A stretch of DNA of 46,090 nucleotides. It comes from Elusimicrobia bacterium UBA6262. Its GTDB lineage: Bacteria; CAYTYR01; UBA6262. The notes under the pieces were generated by a model. The model was not told the DNA's origin. It saw only the letters and a list, made by a program, of their open reading frames with translations, and did not search any database. Location of the stretch: positions 1 to 46,090 of the forward strand of contig DJVG01000058.1 of NCBI GenBank assembly GCA_002441095.1, written 5' to 3'. The translations under genes were made by a program, and so were the position numbers. Shown one piece after another: positions 16,288 through 24,001 of this stretch (its first letter is position 1; every line of letters begins with the position of its first letter).

Positions 16288-17082
16288 ATGAAGAGTATCC
16301 TTTCCTACATAAAATCATTGCACCAGAAAAAAGGGAGAGCCGAAAAAAAGGCTTTTATCATGGAAGGGATACGCGCAGTTGAAGAATTGCTTAAATCCCC
16401 GTCCCAGCGTTTTAAGGTAATTTATACCGAAGAGCTGGAGACTAATCGCCGCGGCCAGCTGTTACTAAAAAATCTGGCACATAGTAAGATAGAAATGACT
16501 AAAATTTTGCCGCGGGAATTGGCGGCAGTATCAGATTGTGAAACACCGGCAGGCATCCTGGCCGTGGTCAATATAACCGAACACCGCCTGGCAGACTTAT
16601 TAAATGCGCCCAAACCTTTTTTGGTGATATTAGACGGGATACAAGACCCGGGGAATCTGGGAACGATTATCAGGACAGCAGAGGCTGCCGGAGTCACCGG
16701 GATTATTTTGGGCCGGGAAACCGTTGACCAGTATAATCCCAAGGTAGTACGGGCGACCATGGGATCATTATTGCGGCTGCCAGTGGTCAAGGTAGATAGT
16801 TTATTGGAATTGATAGAGAAACTGCGCAGTAAAAATATTAAGACTTTGGCTTGTGATGTGCGCGGTTCTAAAAACTATTATGAAGCTTCATGGTCATTGC
16901 CTTTAGCGCTGCTCTTTGGCAATGAAGGGGCAGGGATGTCTCAAGAGATAGCCGGGAAAATTGATGAAGTGATCAAGATCCCCCAGCGGAGGGGTGTAGA
17001 TTCATTGAATGTGGCTGTGGCGGCGGGGATCATTATGTACCAGGTTGTGGAGAAAGCCGGAAAAACAGGTGTAAAGGTGTAA
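16288..17082 (+). CDS. rlmB: 23S rRNA 2'-O-methyltransferase (SpoU/TrmH family)
   Basis: A 264-residue SPOUT methyltransferase. An N-terminal substrate-binding domain (residues 1-95) precedes the knotted catalytic domain. Motif 1 is LDGIQDPGNLGTIIRTAEAAG, motif 2 LLFGNEGAGMS and motif 3 IPQRRGVDSLNVAVAAGIIMYQ, all typical of SpoU enzymes. The target is probably a 23S rRNA ribose (RlmB-like), but a tRNA or other rRNA site is possible. Its last codons and stop are made of a tandem GGTGTAAA word that continues into the gap. Confidence 0.88.
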   Translation: MKSILSYIKSLHQKKGRAEKKAFIMEGIRAVEELLKSPSQRFKVIYTEELETNRRGQLLLKNLAHSKIEMTKILPRELAAVSDCETPAGILAVVNITEHRLADLLNAPKPFLVILDGIQDPGNLGTIIRTAEAAGVTGIILGRETVDQYNPKVVRATMGSLLRLPVVKVDSLLELIEKLRSKNIKTLACDVRGSKNYYEASWSLPLALLFGNEGAGMSQEIAGKIDEVIKIPQRRGVDSLNVAVAAGIIMYQVVEKAGKTGVKV

Positions 17083-17099
17083 AGGTGTAAAGATGTAAA
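17068..17099 (+). repeat. Four tandem 8-mers (GGTGTAAA) across the rlmB stop
   Basis: Three perfect GGTGTAAA copies and one GATGTAAA, back to back. They encode the last residues (GVKV) and the TAA stop of rlmB and continue to the pheS ribosome site. No complementary arm is present. Confidence 0.85.
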
Positions 17100-17111
17100 G
17101 GGAAGGATTAT

Positions 17112-18140
17112 ATGAGTTGGGAAGAGCTGAAATGTAAGCTGGAAGAACTGGAAAAACAGGCCTTACGCGAACTTGAACAGGCAGTTCAGGACGGGATCGA
17201 GGATTTAAGGGTAAAATACCTGGGAAAAAAAGGAGAACTCACCTCTATCTTACGCGGCTTAGGTGATATCGAGACTGCAGTGCGTCCCTTGATCGGCAAG
17301 TTGTCCAATGAAATAAAAACCCGCCTGGAAGAACAATTCAATCTAAAACAGACCGAGCTTAAGGAAAAATCAGAACAGGCCGCATTAAGCAGTATGGCTG
17401 TGGACTTGACCTTGCCTGGCACCAGTATGGCTATGGGCAGTATTCACCCTATTACCCAGGTAATGGAGGAGATTTGCGCTATTTTTACCCGTTTGAATTT
17501 TGCCGTAGTACAAGGGCCGGAGATCGAAAATGACTATTATAATTTTGAAGCCCTTAATTTCCCGGCCGAACATCCGGCCAGGGATATGCAGGATACGCTC
17601 TTTATTGAAGATAAAGTATTATTGCGCACGCATACGTCGCCGGTCCAGGTACGGGTGTTTGAAAAGCAAAAACCTCCGGTCAAGATCATCGTCCCGGGCA
17701 AGGTTTACCGGCATGACGCTGATGTTTCCCATTCTCCCATGTTTCACCAGGTAGAGGGATTCCTGGTAGATGAGGGCATCACGTTTGCTGACCTGAAAGG
17801 TATCCTGACCTTGTTTATCAAGGAAATGTTCGGGGAACAACTGGCCACCAGGTTCCGTCCGAGTTTTTTCCCGTTTACTGAGCCCAGCGCGGAAATGGAT
17901 ATGAGTTGTTTCGCCTGCCAGGGATCCGGGTGCCGGATCTGCAAGCAGAGCGGCTGGATCGAGATACTGGGCGCCGGAATGATCGATCCGGTAGTGTTCA
18001 AGCATGTGAAATATGATCCGGAAAAATATTCTGGATTTGCTTTTGGCATAGGAGTGGAACGGATCGCCATGCTGAAATACGGGATCGATAATATCGGGTT
18101 GTTCTATGAGAACGACCTTAGGTTCTTGAAGCAGTTTTAA
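17112..18140 (+). CDS. pheS: Phenylalanyl-tRNA synthetase alpha subunit
   Basis: A 342-residue class II synthetase subunit. The N-terminal coiled coil (residues 1-85) binds tRNA. Motif 2 (KVYRHDADVSHSPMFHQVEGFLVD) and motif 3 (GFAFGIGVERIAMLKYGI) are clear. FRPSFFPFTEPSAEMDMSC belongs to the active site, with a CxxC...CxxC insert (SCFACQGSGCRICKQSGW) that could bind zinc; this insert is common in bacterial PheS. It forms an alpha2-beta2 enzyme with PheT. No T-box is seen upstream. Confidence 0.97.
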   Translation: MSWEELKCKLEELEKQALRELEQAVQDGIEDLRVKYLGKKGELTSILRGLGDIETAVRPLIGKLSNEIKTRLEEQFNLKQTELKEKSEQAALSSMAVDLTLPGTSMAMGSIHPITQVMEEICAIFTRLNFAVVQGPEIENDYYNFEALNFPAEHPARDMQDTLFIEDKVLLRTHTSPVQVRVFEKQKPPVKIIVPGKVYRHDADVSHSPMFHQVEGFLVDEGITFADLKGILTLFIKEMFGEQLATRFRPSFFPFTEPSAEMDMSCFACQGSGCRICKQSGWIEILGAGMIDPVVFKHVKYDPEKYSGFAFGIGVERIAMLKYGIDNIGLFYENDLRFLKQF

Positions 18141-18230
18141 GTTAGAAGTTTTAAGTTTTGAGTTAAGGTAAATTACTTCATAATAGCTTTTCACCACAAT
18201 TCAAAATTCAACACTCAAAACTCAAAATTG
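18141..18230 (+). repeat. Iterated-word hairpin, AAGTTTTGAGTT family
   Basis: The pheS-pheT gap. The 5' arm (18141-18167) holds GTTAGAAG, TTTTAAG and TTTTGAGTT. The 3' arm (18197-18230) repeats TTCAAAATTCAACACTCAAAACTC-type words. It ends six bases before the TAGGAG of pheT. The same family is at 30503-30574 and, more drifted, at 3001-3113. Confidence 0.8.
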
Positions 18231-18247
18231 CATTTTAGGAGAATATC

Positions 18248-20617
18248 GTGAAAGTATCATACAAGTGGTTGAAAGAATTCATTGATGTAGCGCTCTCGCC
18301 TGAAGAGATAGCCGACAAAGTAACTATGGCCGGGATCGAGGTTTCATCTGTCACCAGCCTGGATAAAGGTATCCGGAATGTGGTCACGGCAGAGGTGAAG
18401 GAAGTGAATCCGCATCCGAATGCCGATAAACTGGTTTTTTGCCGGGTTTTTAACGGTAAAGAAACATTAGATATTGTCTGTGGCGCCAAGAACTTCAAGG
18501 CCGGGGACAAAGTGGCTTTAGCCCAGGTAGGGGCGATCTTGCCGGGTGGCAAAGAGATCACGGCTGCCGAGATCCGCGGGCAGAAATCATTTGGCATGAT
18601 GTGTTCCGAGCGGGAATTGGAACTTTCCGATACCCATGGCGGGATTATGATCCTCCCACCGGAAACAACGCTGGGAAAAGATATCAATAGTATCCTGGAG
18701 CTCGACGATCATATCCTGGAGGTAGAGCCAACCCCCAATCGCGGTGATGCCCTGAGTGTGCTGGGTGTGGCCCGGGAATTGGCCGCAGTGCTTGGCCTGA
18801 AAGTGAAATTACCTCTGGCTAAAGTAAAAGAGCCATTAGATAAAGTAGAAAGATTCATTGCTGTGGATATCAAGGACCCGGATCTTTGCCCGCGTTATAC
18901 TGCCCGTTACATGATGAATGTAACTGTCAAACCAAGTCTCCTGTGGATGCAGAACCGCCTGCGCAATTGCGGTTTGCGGCCGATCAATAATGTTGTAGAT
19001 ATCACGAATTATGTGCTATTAGAGCTGGGACACCCATTGCATGCCTTTGACGCTGCGCTGCTGGCCGAAGAGAAGATCATTGTCCGCCGGGCTAAAGAAG
19101 GGGAAGAGATCATCACCCTGGATGGGGTGCAGAGAAAACTGAATGCCAAAATGCTGGTGATCGCTGATGCTAAAAAACCTATTGCCCTGGCCGGTATCAT
19201 GGGGGGAGAATTTTCCAGCGTGAAAGAACACACGACCGCGGTAGTGCTGGAAAGCGCCTATTTCAACCCGGTCAGCATCCGGAAAACCGCGAAAAGTGTC
19301 GGACTAAACACGGATGCCAGTTACCGGTTTGAGCGCGGCGTGGATGTGGAAAATATAGTGCTAGCCCTTAACCGGATCACTCAGCTGATACAGGACCTGG
19401 CTGGCGGGCAGGCAGCTAAAGGTATAGTCGATACGTATCCCCAGAAAATAAAACAGCCGAAGATCACTGTGCGCCAGGAACGCGTCAATAAAATACTGGG
19501 AGTGCAAATTTCTTTTACCCACACTAAGAAAATATTAAAAAACCTGGGGTTCATGTTCACTGAAAACACCGGGACCGAAAGTTTGCATGTGGTTGTGCCC
19601 TCTTGGAGAAATGACATTACCCGGGAAATTGATGTGATTGAAGAGATTGCCCGGATCAATGGCTATGAAGAGATACCCGCAACATTACCCCAGGGGCATA
19701 CTATTAAAACAGGCAGTAATAAAGAATGGGACTTTAACCGGGAAACTGCCGCCTATTTGCAGCAAGCCGGCTTTGCTGAAATAATCAGCTATAGTTTTAT
19801 CGGGGAAAAAGATTATGCCAACATAGGAATGCCGACCACCGGGGACCGGTTTATCAGGATCGCTAATCCCTTGACTGAAGAAGCCACGATCATGCGTACA
19901 ACCTTGGTTTGCGGCCTGTTAAATAATATCGTTTGGAATATTAATCATGGGAATAACCAGGTCAAGATCTTTGAGCAAGGCAGTCTCTTCCTGGGAAAAG
20001 GGAAAGACACCTATGCCCATGAAGTGAATACGCTTGGCTTGGCAGTAGGCGGGGTGAAAGAGGCAGATATTTTCTACCTCAAAGGTGTGATCGCCGGATT
20101 ACTGAAGGCCTGCGGCTTAAAAAATATTGATTTCAAAAGCGGCAATGATCCCCTGTATCATCCGGCGTTATGCCTGGAAGTGAGCAGCAGCGGAGAAAAA
20201 CTGGGGGTCTTTGGACGCTTAGCCACTAAAATAAAAAGTAAGTATGGATTAGAGCAGGAAATGTACCTTGGCGAGTTTAACCTGGCTAAGTTGTTGGTCC
20301 TATCAACCGAGCGCAAGCAATACCAGCCTATTCCCAAATTTCCCGGCATTAAACGTGACCTGGCCTTGCTCTTGCCCCAGTCTGTTAGTCATGATACGGT
20401 CCTGAAAACATTGCGGGAAATGGCCAGCACATTAGTCAAGGAGATCAGCTTGTTTGATGTTTATCAGGGAGAAAAAATTGAAGCCGGGTATAAGAGCTAT
20501 GCTTATACCCTGTTGTACCAGGCTGATGACCGGACTTTGCAGGATGAGGAAGTTAATCGTCTGCATACGGACCTGGTAAATCGGGTTATTCCGAAACTCA
20601 AAGCCAGAGTTCGTTAG
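18248..20617 (+). CDS. pheT: Phenylalanyl-tRNA synthetase beta subunit
   Basis: A 789-residue beta subunit starting at GTG with TAGGAG seven bases upstream. Domains in order are the EMAP/tRNA-binding OB domain (about 39-148, HPNADKLVFCRV), B3/B4 editing domain (about 200-380), B5 (about 400-470), the catalytic-like core and the C-terminal ferredoxin-like anticodon-binding domain (ending VNRVIPKLKARVR). Length and order are normal. It edits mischarged Tyr-tRNA and binds tRNA(Phe). It directly follows pheS. Confidence 0.97.
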   Translation: MKVSYKWLKEFIDVALSPEEIADKVTMAGIEVSSVTSLDKGIRNVVTAEVKEVNPHPNADKLVFCRVFNGKETLDIVCGAKNFKAGDKVALAQVGAILPGGKEITAAEIRGQKSFGMMCSERELELSDTHGGIMILPPETTLGKDINSILELDDHILEVEPTPNRGDALSVLGVARELAAVLGLKVKLPLAKVKEPLDKVERFIAVDIKDPDLCPRYTARYMMNVTVKPSLLWMQNRLRNCGLRPINNVVDITNYVLLELGHPLHAFDAALLAEEKIIVRRAKEGEEIITLDGVQRKLNAKMLVIADAKKPIALAGIMGGEFSSVKEHTTAVVLESAYFNPVSIRKTAKSVGLNTDASYRFERGVDVENIVLALNRITQLIQDLAGGQAAKGIVDTYPQKIKQPKITVRQERVNKILGVQISFTHTKKILKNLGFMFTENTGTESLHVVVPSWRNDITREIDVIEEIARINGYEEIPATLPQGHTIKTGSNKEWDFNRETAAYLQQAGFAEIISYSFIGEKDYANIGMPTTGDRFIRIANPLTEEATIMRTTLVCGLLNNIVWNINHGNNQVKIFEQGSLFLGKGKDTYAHEVNTLGLAVGGVKEADIFYLKGVIAGLLKACGLKNIDFKSGNDPLYHPALCLEVSSSGEKLGVFGRLATKIKSKYGLEQEMYLGEFNLAKLLVLSTERKQYQPIPKFPGIKRDLALLLPQSVSHDTVLKTLREMASTLVKEISLFDVYQGEKIEAGYKSYAYTLLYQADDRTLQDEEVNRLHTDLVNRVIPKLKARVR

Positions 20618-20625
20618 GAAGGAGG

Positions 20626-20717
20626 GATTACGCGGATTAAGGGTACAAATTACGCTGATTATTGATAGTTCTAATCTGTGTAATCTACTTTAAGAAATCT
20701 GTGTAATCGTTCTTAAG
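20626..20717 (+). repeat. Iterated-word hairpin, GATTACGC/AATCTGTGTAATC family
   Basis: The gap between pheT and the coiled-coil gene. The 5' arm (20626-20662) holds GATTACGCGGATTA and AATTACGCTGATTA. The 3' arm (20671-20717) holds AATCTGTGTAATC twice. It runs right up to the ATG at 20718, so no separate ribosome site is visible. Related words occur at 42219-42231, 43437-43476 and 45597-45628. Confidence 0.75.
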
Positions 20718-20963
20718 ATGAAAAGTTTCAGTAACCTGGAAAAAGAAGTCAGTAAGGCGCTCGAACTGATCAATGATCTGCGTCGGGAAAACGATAACCT
20801 ACGGGCCAGGTTAAAAGCCATGCAGGAAAGCGGTACCATGCTGGAGGACCTGAAAAAGGAAAATTTTGCTTTACAAAAGAAGCAAGAAGTTCTAAAATTG
20901 AAGATAGAAAAGGTGCTGTTTAAATTAAATGCGCTAAAGTTTGAAAAGGATGATGAGGAATAG
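20718..20963 (+). CDS. Short coiled-coil protein, ZapB-like
   Basis: An 81-residue, highly charged protein predicted as one continuous coiled coil (leucines at heptad spacing through LEKEVSKALELINDLRRENDNLRARLKAM and LKLKIEKVLFKLNAL). Size and composition resemble ZapB, which links ZapA/FtsZ structures in division. It is the gene before zapA, separated only by the inserted elements at 20964-21503. Function is inferred from shape and neighbourhood. There is no clear ribosome site, because the preceding hairpin abuts the ATG. Confidence 0.6.
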   Translation: MKSFSNLEKEVSKALELINDLRRENDNLRARLKAMQESGTMLEDLKKENFALQKKQEVLKLKIEKVLFKLNALKFEKDDEE

Positions 20964-21503
20964 ATAGTGTCCTGTCTCCTAAATCTCTTGACATTTGCTG
21001 GAGGGATTTTGGTGTGTGTAGTGTCTCTTACATATATTTATATTTGCGGGAGATATTTTTTCCTGATTCAAGGCGCGAAGAGCGCCGCGTGCCTGTAGGC
21101 ACGTAAGCGACGAGCAACACCGAAGCAGGGAAAAAGAGCCCCGCCCGGAGGGAAGGCTGTCTTTGGCCGACTACTGCGTCGCTTCTCCTGGACGTATCTA
21201 AAGATACGCCGGCGTCGTCGCTCCTTGTATTCGACTCAAAGCCATTCCTTCAAATGTAAAAATATGTAAGAGATACTACACTAAGACAAGGCGCAAGGAG
21301 TGTGGCGTGCCTTTAGGCACGTAAGCGACGAGCAACACAGTATATGGGCAAAAGACCTCAGCCCTTCGGGAAAGTCATCTTTGGCCGACTTCGGTGTCAC
21401 TCCTCCTTGACGTAACGCAGAGGATACGACTTCGTCGTCGTTCCTGGAATTCGACTCAAATATGACTTTCAAATGTAAAGGGATTTAGGAGACAGGACAC
21501 TAT
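20964..21503 (+). mobile_element. Outer MITE-like element between the coiled-coil gene and zapA
   Basis: A perfect 22-base terminal inverted repeat (20964-20985 and 21482-21503, beginning ATAGTGTCCTGTC) extends imperfectly to about 34 bases. The interior has a core (21287-21460) with a CGTGCC-TTTA-GGCACG hairpin and no plausible protein. TA dinucleotides at both ends (20965-20966 and 21501-21502) could be a target duplication as made by IS630/mariner-type enzymes. The left end abuts the TAG stop of the upstream gene. The right end supplies both the TTAGGAG ribosome site and part of the zapA start codon. No transposase is encoded. Confidence 0.8.
21016..21281 (+). mobile_element. Inner MITE-like element nested in the outer one
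   Basis: A 20-base inverted repeat with one mismatch (21016-21035 and 21262-21281) contains TAGTGTCTCTTAC, similar to the outer element's TAGTGTCCTGTC end. The core (21069-21240) is a drifted copy of the outer core. Shared blocks include CAAGGCGC, the CGTGCC-loop-GGCACG hairpin, AAGCGACGAGCAACAC, TCTTTGGCCGACT and TCGACTCAAA. Arms 21069-21086 and 21211-21227 can pair. This is a related element inserted near the left end of the outer copy. Confidence 0.75.
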
Positions 21504-21792
21504 GGCGGAGCCAAAAAGTGAAGTAACTGTTACCGTGCAAAACGTGGAATTATCCATCCGCACCGATAAAAGCCCGGAGTATGTGCAGGAATTGGCGGAA
21601 TATGTAGACGGGCGTATCAAGAAAATTTCCCAGAATACTCCTTTTGTCAGCTCCCTGAAAGTATCGTTCTATGCAGCTATCGACTTGGCGAATGAAGTAT
21701 TTGAATTGCGCCAAAAAAATAAAGAAATTGAAGACACGGTCAAAAACAAGACCGAGCAGCTTGTGGGCATGTTGGAAGAAGGTATTAAATGA
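21502..21792 (+). CDS. zapA: Cell division protein ZapA
   Basis: A 96-residue ZapA. The N-terminal beta-rich domain (VTVTVQNVELSIRTDKSPEYVQELAEYVDGRIKKI) is followed by a helical, coiled-coil tail. ZapA binds FtsZ and bundles protofilaments. The ATG begins in the terminal repeat of the preceding element, and the only ribosome-site candidate, TTAGGAG, lies inside that repeat. A 6S RNA candidate follows, as in many bacteria where ssrS lies next to zapA. Confidence 0.9.
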   Translation: MAEPKSEVTVTVQNVELSIRTDKSPEYVQELAEYVDGRIKKISQNTPFVSSLKVSFYAAIDLANEVFELRQKNKEIEDTVKNKTEQLVGMLEEGIK

Positions 21793-21837
21793 AACTTTTA
21801 AGCGTTACCGTTTTAGATAAAATAAAATTGAAAATAA

Positions 21838-21994
21838 TTCCCTACCTTGTTGGTGATGTCCTGGGCGTTTTTTAACCCGATACCTAGTATAAGGGGTTCT
21901 ACGTTTTGATGCACCTTGGTGCTTCAAACAGGAAACCCACTTAGAATTGCTGGGCTAAAATGCAGGGGCACACGGCAGAGGTGGGGTTTTTTGT
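21838..21994 (+). ncRNA. ssrS: 6S RNA candidate
   Basis: The zapA-rarA gap has a rod-like RNA of about 155 bases. CCCTACCT near 21840 pairs with AGGTGGGG near 21980 as the closing stem. GTCCTG (21859-21864) pairs with CAGGGGC (21963-21969) beyond an asymmetric bulge. Internal hairpins include GCACC-TT-GGTGC (21911-21922). A T6 run (21987-21992) follows the 3' end. Position supports it: in proteobacteria ssrS lies between zapA and fau, and here zapA, this RNA, rarA and fau follow in order. 6S RNA mimics an open promoter and sequesters sigma-70 polymerase. I judged the fold by eye only. Confidence 0.75.
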
Positions 21995-22004
21995 CATTAA
22001 AAGA

Positions 22005-22074
22005 AGTTGCGAGTACGTGGTTGCGAGTTGCGAGTTGAAACCAAACCTGAAACTTGAAACCCGAAACCCGAAAC
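22005..22074 (+). repeat. Iterated-word hairpin, GTTGCGAG/GAAACCCG family
   Basis: Between the 6S candidate and rarA. The 5' arm (22005-22042) repeats GTTGCGAG three times with drift. The 3' arm (22046-22074) repeats CTTGAAAC and CCGAAAC. It ends just before the TTGAGG site of rarA. Confidence 0.75.
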
Positions 22075-22089
22075 TTTTTGAGGTTCGTA

Positions 22090-23388
22090 ATGGATGATTT
22101 GTTTGCAAAGGATAAGAAGATAGAACTGAACCGGATGCCTTTGGCTGCCCGGATGGCTCCCCGCACCCTGGAAGAGTTTGCCGGACAGGAAAAGATCCTG
22201 GGCAAGGGAAAACTGCTCCGGAGCGTGATCGAACTGGATAAAACAGGTTCCATTATCCTTTTTGGCCCTCCCGGCTGCGGCAAAAGCGCCCTGGCCAAGG
22301 TGATCGCGAACCAGACCGGAGGGTTTTTCCAGGAGATCAATGCGGTAACCAGCGGGGTAGAAGAATTACGCAAAATTTCCAAGCAGGCTGAACAGCGCTG
22401 GTCTATTTCCGCGCAGAAGACGATCTTACTGGTTGATGAAATCCACCACTTTAACCGCAGCCAGCAGGATGCTCTCCTGCCGGATGTGGAAAAAGGGAAC
22501 CTGGTGCTGATCGGGATTACCACAGAAAATCCGTTTTTTTATGTTAATGCGGCTTTGGTTTCACGTTCCCAGGTCTTTGAATTCACGCGTTTACAGGATG
22601 AAGACCTGATGTTTATCCTGGAAAATGCCCTGCAGGATGAGGAGCACGGTTTTGGGCGGCTGGCAGTGAAGATCGAAGAAGAAGCAGTGAGTCATCTGAT
22701 CAAAGTGGCCAATGGCGATGCGCGGAAAATGCTCAATGCCCTGGAACTGGCCGTACTCTCCACTAAACCGGATAAAAAAGGCGCCATCAACATCGACTTG
22801 GCGATAGCCGAGGAATCGATCCAGAAGAAAGCCATCGTGTATGACAAGAAAGATGACCAGCATTACGACACCATCTCTGCTTTTATTAAAAGTATGCGGG
22901 GTAGTGATCCTGATGCTGCTCTCTATTGGTTAGCGAAAATGGTGTATGGCGGGGAAGATCCGCGGTTCATTGCCCGCCGGATAGCTATTTGCGCCGCCGA
23001 AGATGTTGGCAATGCCGATCCTTTAGCCCTGGTCATATCAAATGCCGCTTTTCAGATCATAGAGCTGGTCGGCATGCCGGAAGGCCGGATACCCCTGGCG
23101 CAGGCCGCTGTATATGTCGCCTGCGCGCCAAAAAGTAATGCCAGTTACCTGGGAATTGAAAAAGCTCTTGCCGAAATTGAGCATGGGGAATTGCTAGAGG
23201 TACCGGATCATCTAAAGGATGCGAACCTGGATCGGGAGCAATTGGGTCACGGCAAAGGGTATAAGTATCCCCATGATTTTCCCGGAGGGTATGTCGCGCA
23301 GGAATACCTGCCTAAAAAGAAAAAGTATTACCAGCCAAAAGATATCGGGTTTGAGAAAAAGATCAAAGAAAGACTAAAGAAAGAATAA
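22090..23388 (+). CDS. rarA: Replication-associated recombination protein RarA (MgsA)
   Basis: A 432-residue AAA+ ATPase of the RarA/MgsA/WRNIP1 family. Walker A is GPPGCGKSALAK, Walker B is ILLVDEIHHFNRSQQDALL, and sensor 1 is IGITTENPFFYVNAAL. The C-terminal tetramerisation region contains KSMRGSDPDAALYWLAKMVYGGEDPRFIARR and NLDREQLGHGKGYKYPHDFPGGYV. It acts at stalled replication forks. ATG 22090 gives the family N-terminus MDDLFAKDK; a longer frame from 22054 would translate the preceding hairpin. fau follows after 8 bases. Confidence 0.95.
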   Translation: MDDLFAKDKKIELNRMPLAARMAPRTLEEFAGQEKILGKGKLLRSVIELDKTGSIILFGPPGCGKSALAKVIANQTGGFFQEINAVTSGVEELRKISKQAEQRWSISAQKTILLVDEIHHFNRSQQDALLPDVEKGNLVLIGITTENPFFYVNAALVSRSQVFEFTRLQDEDLMFILENALQDEEHGFGRLAVKIEEEAVSHLIKVANGDARKMLNALELAVLSTKPDKKGAINIDLAIAEESIQKKAIVYDKKDDQHYDTISAFIKSMRGSDPDAALYWLAKMVYGGEDPRFIARRIAICAAEDVGNADPLALVISNAAFQIIELVGMPEGRIPLAQAAVYVACAPKSNASYLGIEKALAEIEHGELLEVPDHLKDANLDREQLGHGKGYKYPHDFPGGYVAQEYLPKKKKYYQPKDIGFEKKIKERLKKE

Positions 23389-23396
23389 TAGAGCCC

Positions 23397-23975
23397 ATGA
23401 AAATAATAAAAAACAGCCTGCGTAAGAAAAAACTGGCTGTCAGGAAAACATTGAGCAGCGCTGAGATCAAGAGCAAAAGCAATAGAATAAAAAAGTTGTT
23501 GTTTAAATTGCCGGAGTTCAAGAAAGCTAAAACTGTGATGTTTTATGTGTCATTCGGCAAGGAAGCTGCAACGCACAGTATGATCAAGGAAGCTTTACAT
23601 CAAAAAAAGAAGGTGGTGGTGCCAAAAATCAAAAGTAAGCGTGCTTTGGCAGTATATGAAATTATGAATTTTAACAAAGACTTACAGAGGGGAAGTTTTG
23701 GAATATTAGAACCCGCACACTCTAAAAGGAGGATAACACCTAAAACAGAAATTGACCTGGCTGTCGTGCCGGGAGTATGTTTTGACCGGAAAAAAGGCAC
23801 ACGATTAGGTTTTGGCGCCGGGTATTATGACCGGTTCCTGCAAGGGATCAAAGAAACTACGGTATTGATCGGCATAGCTTTTGAGCGGCAGTTGGCCAAA
23901 GGAGTGCCTTGTATGGTACATGACGTGAACATGCATAAAATCGTAACTGAAAGAAGGATACTGGAATTTAGCTAA
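23397..23975 (+). CDS. fau: 5-formyltetrahydrofolate cyclo-ligase
   Basis: A 192-residue enzyme converting 5-formyl-THF and ATP to 5,10-methenyl-THF. The N-terminal basic helix (KNSLRKKKLAVRKTLS) contacts nucleotide. The C-terminal block contains DLAVVPGVCFDRKKGTRLGFGAGYYDRFL, the family signature. It links functionally with folD (26556) in one-carbon metabolism. The gene is more lysine-rich than its neighbours but otherwise typical. The ribosome site is weak, suggesting coupling to rarA. Confidence 0.93.
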   Translation: MKIIKNSLRKKKLAVRKTLSSAEIKSKSNRIKKLLFKLPEFKKAKTVMFYVSFGKEAATHSMIKEALHQKKKVVVPKIKSKRALAVYEIMNFNKDLQRGSFGILEPAHSKRRITPKTEIDLAVVPGVCFDRKKGTRLGFGAGYYDRFLQGIKETTVLIGIAFERQLAKGVPCMVHDVNMHKIVTERRILEFS

Positions 23976-24001
23976 AAATCGGAAGAACTAGGGAGGAAAG
24001 T

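Noticed and set aside
17619..18197. 192-codon open frame on the reverse strand
   Set aside because: It lies within pheS, whose motifs are unambiguous, and reads into the following repeat hairpin. The translation shows no domain.
21281..21472. 63-codon reverse-strand frame inside the nested elements
   Set aside because: It overlaps the structured core and ends at the element borders. No transposase motif is present.
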